The notes beneath the pieces are model-generated. The model saw only the letters and a list, made by a program, of their open reading frames with translations, was not told the DNA's origin and made no database searches. Position numbers and translations under genes: made by a program. DNA of 13,688 nucleotides from Asterionellopsis glacialis (taxonomy: Eukaryota; Bacillariophyta; Plagiogrammaphyceae; Rhaphoneidales; Asterionellopsidaceae). Positions within the stretch are counted from its first letter, which is position 1; every line of letters starts with the position of its first letter. Below are positions 7,729 through 13,688 of this stretch, piece after piece. The DNA lies in NCBI GenBank assembly GCA_014885115.2, contig WKLE02000121.1, forward strand, positions 1 through 13,688, written 5' to 3'.

Positions 7729-8848
7729 CCTTGATAGATGCCTTGTAATGGTACTATCCAATCGTCACCTCCATATTGAATGTCAGAATCCCCAAATGCC
7801 AAAAATGCCGTACGTACGTGGTGGGTGAGGTTTTGTAAAGTATGAAACATCACTTGCACTTCTGGTCTTGGTATGCCTACGCGTTGGAGGCAAATTGATG
7901 CTATTGAATGTACTATCCTGTCATAATAGCTCTTCAAATCGTTCCTGCACAAAATTCTGGGTTGGTGTCGTTTCCGCAAGAGATCCATTGTTAGGCATTT
8001 GTTAAGAGCATGTTCTATAGCTCTGTGTTTCTTCCTACTGCTGTATTGTTTGGGTGCTAGGGTGTTGTTGGCCTCAGCATTTTTCATGGCTTTTTTAGCT
8101 ATTGTTTTGTTCATAAAGTTGAAGTCAGCTTCAAAGAGTATGATTGTTCTAAGTTTACTCACATGGAAGCTATTGGCTTTTTTTAGTAGTTCTATGTCGG
8201 TGCATCGTTTTCATCGATTGTAGGTGTATCCACTTTTCATAGCAATATTAAGCATTGTGGAGTCCCATGTGGCAATAGTTGTATCCCTAGACATTGCTTT
8301 ATGGTGGCTGAAATGAATGAACCCATGGGAAGAAGTTTTCTCCTTTGCTTTCTTCCACCCATTCTGGTGCTCTTGTACTGACAACTCAGATGTCAGGGGG
8401 CCTAGGTCCGGAGGTTGGCAAAGTTCGTGAAGGAGCTTATCTAAAAAGAGGTCAGTTCCTGCCACTGTGGTATACTTGCTGTTGAGGACTTTAGTTGCAA
8501 GTGTGGATGTTCTGAGGTAGCCCAAGTGTAGGTTGGCCGGTGCTGTCATTGGTGGTGTTGTGCAGGTCTGTGAGTATTTCCTTATGTTCTCCTTGACACA
8601 GGCTCGTTTGATGTCCTCTTTTTCAGTCCGCTCAAAAGGTGTACCATTCGTGTCATTCTCAATGACAAGAGTTGTACCTGCTACTCGGTTTTTCTGAATT
8701 GCAAATTGTATCCTTTTTGTGGATAATCATGCTTGTTCTGTTGTTATTATTTGGCGTAGTTGTGCTGATGTTACTGTATGTTTAGCTCTTTGTTTTGCCT
8801 TCTTCTGTTTTTTGTGGTTGCACTGTTTGCTCATGCTGTTGCAAGTTC
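7725..8848 (-). pseudogene. LINE reverse transcriptase, N-terminal part to motif B
   Basis: One frame is open from about 8848 (MSKQCNHKKQKKAKQ, basic) to 7725, with two stops: TGA 8729-8727, and TGA 8213-8211 where RW is expected (YNR*KRC). In order it shows LVIENDTNGTPFER, VLNSKYTTVAGTDLFLDKLL, FIHFSHHKAMSRD, then KLRTIILFEADFNFMNK, the conserved palm entry. RNDLKSYYDRIVHSIAS follows (motif A; the Asp of RNDLK is the first metal ligand) and then PLQGIYQG, where motif B is broken by the 100-bp insertion. The remaining motif is read after 7622. Length and motif order fit a diatom-type LINE RT. The start is not defined, because upstream the endonuclease frame ends at 8831 and must shift frame to join. 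Confidence 0.88.
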
Positions 8849-10011
8849 CGTGTACCATGTGTTGTGATGTTCTCTTGCATTTGGAGCGAAGGTTTTGTAG
8901 TTGTCAAAGGCGTTGCGTAGCTGATCCTGGCAGTTGTCAATAGTAAGCATCTCCTTAATTGTCTTCAGTGGGGTAGTAACTTTTGCTTTTTTGGCTAAAT
9001 GCTGAAGATATTTTGAATTAACCTTTCTCCTTTCTTTTGTTTTAATGATGGCCTTCCAGAATTGGATGCGTTTTTTTATGGTCATGAATGCAGGGGAGTA
9101 AGGGATCTTCCCTGTGCATAGTTTCCTGCAATTTAGGTTGGCAAAATTTACTGCCTCTACCTTCAGATCGTCAAGGAATTCCACTTCAATTGCTAGCGTA
9201 GGGTGGAGGGGATACAATGCTTTCTTGAGTAGTGCTTTAGCTCGATTCTCTAAGTCATGTTTGGTAATGTATTCCTTCAATTTGGCATTGAACTTCCTCA
9301 TTATTCGTGGATCGGTTAAGTTTATTCTTCTAGAGGGTAGGCGTGCAATGGGTGGCATCGTATGCCCAAATATGTGAGCCAATTCTATATCAATCCAAAG
9401 ACATCGGTGGTCTGCTCTTGCATTCATCACTCCCTCTGTGAATTTGCCATATCCAGCTTTGACTGGTTGGATGTTCACTGACGTAAAGATACCATCAATG
9501 GTTTTTGTCCCACCCTCATATGTGGCTGGGGGTTGACCCTTGGATGTTATGTGTTTGCTTACTATTGCGTCTTTGAGGTCGCAAGATTTCAGGAATGTTT
9601 AGATAGTCTTGGAGAATACATCTTCATTGCAGTCCATGATAAGGATAACATTTTTGCCATCTTTGTGGTATCCTTGTATAAGTCCCGCTAGTTCCTGTAA
9701 TAGGGCTTTCCTTGGATCCCAACTTTTCCCTATTTCGTTAAAATACCTTCGTTCTTGTGCATACACATTTTTTGTTCCAGAGGACTTGTGGGTGCACGGC
9801 CTATATGCCAAAATTACCCATAGCCTTTTGTTATTTCTTCCTCTATATAGTGTCCATACCCAGCGTCCTAATCGTCTAGGGTCTGCTCCTGTTTCTACAA
9901 CCCGAAAGGCGGCCTGATTCCTGCTGATCATTACAGTGCCATCCCATTGGGTAACCCATGTCGGTTTCCAGTTTTTATTATAGCTAAACGTGTGATTGGT
10001 TGTACCTCTTG
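8831..10011 (-). pseudogene. LINE exonuclease-endonuclease-phosphatase domain and linker
   Basis: The endonuclease nicks target DNA to prime reverse transcription. One frame runs from about 10011 (PRGTTNHTFS, then W..TWVTQWDGTVMISRNQAA) to 8831, broken by TAA 9601-9599. Visible motifs are VILIMDCNED (the D-x-N metal/phosphate motif), TIDGIF, and RADHRCLWIDIE, where Asp-His matches the conserved terminal SDH catalytic motif. The long basic segment after it (KEYITKHDLENRAKALLKK, FWKAIIKTKERRKVN) is the usual EN-RT linker. The N-terminal part with the first Asn and the catalytic Glu is not readable: upstream of PRGTT there is a TAG and then unrelated low-complexity linker, so I infer a deletion. 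At the C-end the frame stops at TGA 8833-8831 and the RT continues in another frame. Confidence 0.82.
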
Positions 10012-10159
10012 GCCACTAACCACAAATGCCATTGCCTGATTTTGGTTTGTGGCTATGCTTTGTTGTGTCCTCTTTCCTTGTAGGTTGTGCCTCCTTGTGA
10101 TTGTTCACTGTGATTCTTCCTCCAAACATTGATACAGAGTTGTTATCTCCTGTCCTTTC

Positions 10160-11403
10160 ACGTTGAAAGGTTTCAGCGTTGGTTCAGCTCCAGTCATAAA
10201 TGAGATCTCTGTGCCTGTTGCTTCTGGTACACTGATGCCAAATTCCATGTCCTGATCTGCTTATGGGATTTCGTCAACCTCCGTATCATTAGAAGAGGTT
10301 ATACTTTGTGTCACCTGGTCCTATTGCATGACTTGTGCGGTGATGATGGCTTCAGGTGAGAAGTAGCCTTTGATGTTATCCTCTTCGTATTTTGCTGTAA
10401 GTTGTGTGTAAAGACTTTTTATTGTCATACTAGCTTCCATTGCCTTGTCTGGGTGAAACTGTATGGTATATCCGCTTCCTTTCCATGGTAGATCTATGGA
10501 CTTGAATAACGGGGTAGTTGTGTTGCCAGTTTTGTAGAGGAGTGCCATGATCATGTCATGGAGGGTTTTGTCGTTCTTTGCTGTTGTATAGATTACATTT
10601 AGATCGTAGGTTGTTCTAGCCTGACATTGTATGGACCATCCGGCTTGGCGATTCCTTAATTCTTGGAATTTGGTGATTGATCCTAGATTAAACAGGTTGT
10701 CTATTTGGGGCACGAATTGCATCCTAATGTGTAGTGGGAATGTTTTTGCCTCTGTTTGGTAGATAAGATGGAAGGTGTTGGTTACCAAGTTTGCTTGTGG
10801 TGTACTGCATTCCACGTGTAGTGCCCTTGGCTCTTTACTGTAATCCTTCTCTGGACTATAATTGGAACCATCTTTAATACGTATCCATCATAAAGATACC
10901 TGAGCATGTTTACATTTATCCTATAGAGTTTGGGCCAGCATTGGGATATGCATGTATTTAGTACTATACAACAACCAACCTACTACACTTACGTTCAGGG
11001 CTTGAACTGCAGCGACTCTAACCATTTCCTGTCGTTCTTTCAAATGCCAATTTACTTGGCTGATCAGATTTTCCATGCCTTTTTTAACTCCTACTAGAAT
11101 TTTCATGTAAAGTTTCCCTCCTTTGTTTACTGGTCTTACACCTTTGAAGAATCCTTTCAAGTCCGAGATGTTGTCCGGGAAGTTGCCTAAATTATGTAAT
11201 ATAGTAGCTTGATTTTCTGCTTCTGGGTCCCATGAGTATAACTTGAAGGTAGGTTCTACGTCTTGTAATTTTTTCATGAATGATTTACATGTATTAATTG
11301 CAATGTTGTTTACTTGTACAATATTGGAGTTTTTTGGTGCAGATTTGACGTTGAGGTGGACATCAATGTAGACTGGTTTGTCTCTGTTAGAGTTCCCTAT
11401 CAT
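10160..11403 (-). pseudogene. LINE ORF1-like region, globular part
   Basis: A single minus-strand frame reads from 11403 (MIGNSNRDKPVYIDVHLNVK) to about 10160, interrupted by TAG 10923-10921, TGA 10890-10888, TAG 10323-10321 and TAA 10263-10261. It includes ISDLKGFFKGVRPVNKGGK, LVGVKKGMENLISQVNWHLK, then KEPRALHVECSTPQANLV, TFPLHIRMQFVPQ and a long alpha/beta-like stretch. I have the impression that this pattern accompanies the diatom LINE RT family and acts as its ORF1-like nucleic-acid-binding part, but no named domain is evident. A frameshift near 10155 leads to NNSVSMFGGRITVN, a hydrophilic linker to the endonuclease. This suggests ORF1 and ORF2 may once have been one frame. Confidence 0.6.
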
Positions 11404-11876
11404 ACATGTCCCTTGAGTGGTCGTTTTTTCCTCTATTGATACTTGTCCATCTTTTTTCCTTTTTCTTGTTCTTTGTACCCTTTCTTGGTTGCTTTGCCTT
11501 CTTTTCCTTTCTCTTGGTGTGGTGCCTTATCATCATTAAAAAGGGTTTTCCTTACTCCTCCCTTTCCCGTTCTAGTAGTAGTGGTTGACTCAGAGTCCTC
11601 CTCCATTGATGAATTGTCTTTGTTGCTAGTCGCGTTACTCGTCTGGCTACTTTCTTTGCTCTGTTGCCATTCAAATTCTTTTTTGCTTCCGCTCTCACTG
11701 TCTTCTTTCTGTTCTTCTACTGCTTCCATTCCTCTTAGTTCCTTGATAGATCCTGTTTCAGATAGGGATTCCTTGCTGTCAGATGACTCAACGATGATCG
11801 GTTTGTCCTTTTTCCTGCTTTTGAAGGGTTTGTTTTTCTCCTCTGTGACCAATTGTACCTTATGTTTGTTAGTTAC

Positions 11877-12356
11877 TGCACTATGCTGCAACAAATTTGA
11901 AAAGTGATAGAAAATTATTAGAAAAGGAAGTAGATTTTATTGGAGTGAATAAATTATGAGCTATTTTAGAGTTTAAGTAAAATACCCGACAATTCACCGA
12001 TTTCGTCTTCGTGACTCAAAAACAGTACGAGATCTACTTAGAGTTCGGATCCAACGGAGTTCAGATTTAACATGTGAACCAAACTCCCCGAGCCAGCCAA
12101 TCGGAACGCTGCATTTAAGGTGCGTCACCATGTTATGCTGTGGAGTGGATTTCGGCACGCTTCGTTTGTGACGTCAGCGTTCTCGTCGTGACGTCAGCGT
12201 TTGCGATAGCGTCGTGCGTCACTGCGCATTTGCGCCTGTCCGCTCGATGATGTCATCACGTCATCTCGTCTGTCCGTATGATGACGTCATCACGTCGGTC
12301 CGTCCGTACTACGGTTGATTGACATATCGCTCGAGTCTCGCGACTTGCCTACTGCA
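11877..12356 (-). repeat. solo LTR, 480 bp, with target duplication GTTAC
   Basis: In reverse orientation the repeat reads TGCAGTAGGCAAGTCGCGAG ... GCATAGTGCA, the same family and length as 517-996. GTTAC lies at 11872-11876 and again at 12357-12361, a perfect 5-bp target duplication typical of Ty3/gypsy integration. No internal element sequence remains, so this is the product of LTR-LTR recombination after a full insertion. The poly(A) signal is on minus (TTTATT at 11936-11941). CpG is dense in U3 (about 41 in the copy by hand count), and the TGACGTCA motifs are intact. It sits inside the LINE and is therefore younger than the LINE. Confidence 0.95.
12169..12289. promoter_or_regulatory. CRE-like TGACGTCA cluster in the U3 of the solo LTR
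   Basis: Three perfect TGACGTCA palindromes lie at 12169-12176, 12189-12196 and 12282-12289. Near matches are TGATGTCA at 12248-12255 and TCACGTCA at 12256-12263. TGACGTCA is the classic CRE bound by bZIP factors of the CREB/ATF type. In diatoms TGACGT-type motifs are known from CO2/cAMP-responsive promoters. The cluster is upstream of the poly(A) signal in LTR orientation, as expected for U3 promoter elements. Function in this element is inferred from sequence only. Confidence 0.55.
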
Positions 12357-12792
12357 GTTACATCTTTTGTCTTCTTTTTGGACAAACTGTTGCTCTGCTT
12401 TGGGGTTTGATCAACTACATTGATGTTACTTCCTGTGGTCTCCTTGGTTGCGTCTGCATACAACTTTCTGGTAGGTGTGGAGGGTGTAGGTCTTCTTGTC
12501 AGATTGCTTGCAATAGAAGCATACGAGGGTTGACCACCATTGTTCACATTTTTTTGTCAAGGATATGCACGTTGCCACTGTTTATCTTTCGTTTTGCTCC
12601 TAACTTTGTCCTTTTATCTCCTTGACGTCTCTGAGGTGAGACATTGGGTGCTTTGTTCCTCTTCTTTGCTTTGCCCTTGTCATTAACTTCCATGAAGTAA
12701 TCAAGGGACCGTTGTTTGCCTGTTTCTGTCATTGTTGTTGTCGGTCTACTACTTCCTACATCAATCGAGATGCCAATGCTACTTTTTAGTAC

Positions 12793-12837
12793 TCTTGTCT
12801 ACAGGATTCTAAGTGTTTGGAAATCTTGTCTACAGGA
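12793..12837. repeat. 14-bp direct repeat at the LINE/gypsy boundary
   Basis: TCTTGTCTACAGGA occurs at 12793-12806 and 12824-12837, 31 bp apart, just where gypsy pol resumes beside the LINE 5' end. The first copy overlaps the pol codons for VYR; the second breaks the reading after VW. It is probably a local duplication made at or after insertion. It is not a LINE target duplication, because both copies lie on the same side of the LINE. Confidence 0.7.
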
Positions 12838-13365
12838 GAAGTTCCTTTAACTAAGCTACAGGGCAAAGGGGTTAAGTTCAAATGGGGAAAAGAACAAAGA
12901 GCCTTTGACAATATTAAGAAAATTATAGCCAAAGAAGTACTGCTGTCCTACCTGGACTTCAACAAGCCTTTCCACATATATACCAATGCCAGTAAATATC
13001 AACTTGGAGCTGTTATCACCCAGGATGACAAGCCTATAGTATTATACAGTAGGAAACTTACCAACTCCCAGACTAAATACAACACTTGTAATCAAGAACT
13101 CATATCGATTGTAGAAGTACTTAGAGAGTATCGGTACCTCCTACTAGGTCAAAGTATCATTATACATAAGGACCATAAGAACCTAACCTACATCAAATAC
13201 CAAACTGAACGCCACGCATAATTGTGCATGTTCATAGAGGAATATGCACCTGAACTATGCTATATAAAAGGCAAACAAAACATAGGTGCATACACGTTTT
13301 CCTGACTAGATCTAATTGATACTAACAAGGAAGCCCTTCCCAAATGCTATATCACTGACAAAGAT
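12797..13365 (+). pseudogene. Ty3/gypsy RT thumb and RNase H domain
   Basis: Continuation of the + element's pol after the LINE. A broken start (VYR..LSVWK, then frame 1 EVPLTKLQGKGVKFKWGKEQ) leads to AFDNIKKIIAKEVLLSYLDF and RNase H. The first RNase H motif reads IYTNASKYQLGAVI, where TDAS is expected, so the metal-binding Asp is Asn (codon 12985-12987). The second acidic residue is kept (CNQELISIVEVLREYRYLLL) and the third is present in KDHKNLTYIKYQTER. Stops are TAA 13219-13221 and TGA 13303-13305. The latter falls at the Arg position of the conserved ALSRL ending (here TFS*LD), consistent with CGA to TGA. RNase H would degrade the RNA of the RNA:DNA hybrid; this copy cannot. Confidence 0.92.
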
Positions 13366-13688
13366 ATGGCAGAAATGTACTGTCTAAATAAGACACAGCA
13401 TAGCAATAGTGACAAGGGTTTCCCCCTCAGTTACCCAGACATCCTTAAACATCAATATACGGACAATCAACTCAAACAAGATGCACTTAACAAAAAGGGT
13501 TTCTCGAAACGCCTATTTCATGGGGGCGGAAAATCCTATAGCCTATGTGTTCTGTCAACTCTACAGAAATGAACATTGATCTTTGGTATAATGAGCATTG
13601 ACTTTTCTTGGATTAGGTGGATTATGTTGGAAAATAAATTCTCATCTTTTCCAACTATTTAAAAGCAACAATAATGCAAATGCCTTGT
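13366..13688 (+). pseudogene. linker to the integrase zinc-binding region, degraded
   Basis: Frame 1 continues from RNase H without a shift: FPLSYPDILKHQYTDNQLKQ, then FSKRLFHGGGKSYSLC, the stretch that precedes the integrase His-Cys zinc-binding domain in gypsy pol of this type. It ends at TGA 13570-13572. In another frame LWYNEH follows at about 13580, matching the WYN.H start of that zinc-binding motif, with a TGA after it. No Cys pair is visible before the window ends. The integrase core should follow to the right of the window. Confidence 0.7.

Larger units (their letters stand above)
11433..12732 (-). pseudogene. LINE N-terminal charged region, split by the solo LTR
   Basis: It begins with ATG 12732-12730 (MTETGKQRSLDYFMEVNDKG), followed by a strongly basic segment (KAKKRNKAPN, RRQGDKRTKLGAKRK), plausibly nucleic-acid-binding. 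The frame shifts by one base at a run of seven A (minus strand, near 12552) into NNGGQPSYASIASNLTRRP. At KDVT the solo LTR interrupts (11877-12356). Past it, in phase once LTR and one duplication are removed, the frame continues with NKHKVQLVTEEKNK. It then enters a Ser/Glu/Lys-rich disordered tract (SDSKESLSETGS, EEQKEDSESGSKKEFEWQQ, MEEDSESTTTTRTGKGG) and stops at TAG 11435-11433. A further frame change joins the ORF1-like part from 11403. Phase was checked by arithmetic: 485 bp removed gives matching frames on both sides. Confidence 0.7.
5918..12790 (-). mobile_element. non-LTR retrotransposon (LINE) with ORF1-like, EN, RT and RNase H parts, 3'-truncated
   Basis: Read on the minus strand, the element runs from about 12790 (5' end) to about 5918. 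It holds a basic N-terminal region, an acidic/basic linker, two ORF1-like globular parts, an exonuclease-endonuclease-phosphatase domain, a reverse transcriptase and the start of an RNase H domain. RNase H breaks off just after GSLKNEKGSAAF at 5918-5925. The 3' part of RNase H, the 3' UTR and the poly(A) or 3' repeat are missing, and no target duplication is visible. LINEs made by target-primed reverse transcription normally lose the 5' end, not the 3' end, so the left junction probably reflects a later deletion or rearrangement that also removed about 80 bp of gypsy pol. About a dozen stops and several frameshifts make the copy dead. The 5' boundary is placed only from where gypsy pol resumes (about 12797). 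Confidence 0.88.
2966..13688 (+). mobile_element. second Ty3/gypsy LTR retrotransposon, split by a LINE, runs off the right edge
   Basis: The order is LTR remnant, gag, protease, reverse transcriptase, RNase H, then the zinc-binding start of integrase, which is the Ty3/gypsy pol order (integrase last). The pol reading breaks off at GIRPL near 5915 and resumes at about 12797 with VYR...W, a segment that normally lies some 25-30 residues further on. So about 80 bp of pol was lost when the minus-strand LINE occupied 5918 to about 12790. Every domain has stops or frameshifts, so the element cannot move on its own. The LTR remnant is of the same family as the 517-996 and 11877-12356 LTRs. Confidence 0.88.

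Noticed and set aside
7999..8223. Plus-strand frames such as 7999-8223, 8719-8943, 9114-9377 and 9609-9917
   Set aside because: All lie opposite well-supported LINE RT or endonuclease coding sequence and have no motifs of their own.
11443..11907. A 154-codon + strand frame rich in Leu, Ser and Phe that looks like a membrane protein
   Set aside because: It is the exact antisense of the Ser/Glu/Lys-rich LINE tract. Complementing such codons produces a false hydrophobic frame.
11871..12361. A stand-alone toxin-antitoxin, CRISPR or other defence system in the window
   Set aside because: Every long frame except 997-1719 is explained by retrotransposon domains, and nothing matches such a system.

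Overview
The window is eukaryotic repeat DNA made almost entirely of nested, decayed retrotransposons. I see no intact cellular gene, no tRNA or rRNA, and no CRISPR array. Two things suggest a diatom or related stramenopile: the style of the Ty3/gypsy pol, and the non-LTR reverse transcriptase with a YYDRIVH motif A and a QGNG motif B. This placement rests on remembered family resemblance, not on a search.

Layout. (1) 1-996: the 3' end of a Ty3/gypsy element on + (integrase remnant, polypurine tract, 480-bp 3' LTR at 517-996). (2) 997-1719: an unidentified minus-strand reading frame, closed off at 1720-1835 by a second, truncated LTR tail. (3) 1836-2965: AT-rich DNA with no gene and a 28-bp tandem duplication. 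(4) 2966 to the window end: a second Ty3/gypsy element on +, with an LTR remnant, gag (3175-4274), protease (about 4380-4848), reverse transcriptase (4876-5917), then RNase H and the start of the integrase region (12797-13688). (5) 5918 to about 12790: a non-LTR retrotransposon (LINE) on minus that splits this second element. Read from its 5' end, it has an ORF1-like region, endonuclease, reverse transcriptase and a truncated RNase H. (6) Inside the LINE are a 480-bp solo LTR (11877-12356, perfect target duplication GTTAC) and a 100-bp hairpin-bearing insertion (7629-7728, 7-bp duplication) that breaks RT motif B.

Order of events inferred from nesting: gypsy element first, then the LINE, then the solo LTR. 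The 100-bp insertion also came after the LINE. The solo LTR is the best preserved copy of its family: about 41 CpG by hand count, against about 20 in the 517-996 copy. It keeps three perfect TGACGTCA palindromes that are decayed in the other copies.

None of the coding regions can make a full protein. They carry premature stops, frameshifts, lost catalytic segments and, at four expected catalytic-motif aspartates, Asp-to-Asn changes that all have the form C|GAT to C|AAT. This suggests methyl-CpG deamination of silenced elements. I found no convincing new biological system. The items most worth following up are the unidentified antisense frame at 997-1719, the 100-bp hairpin insertion, and the CRE-like cluster in the LTR.
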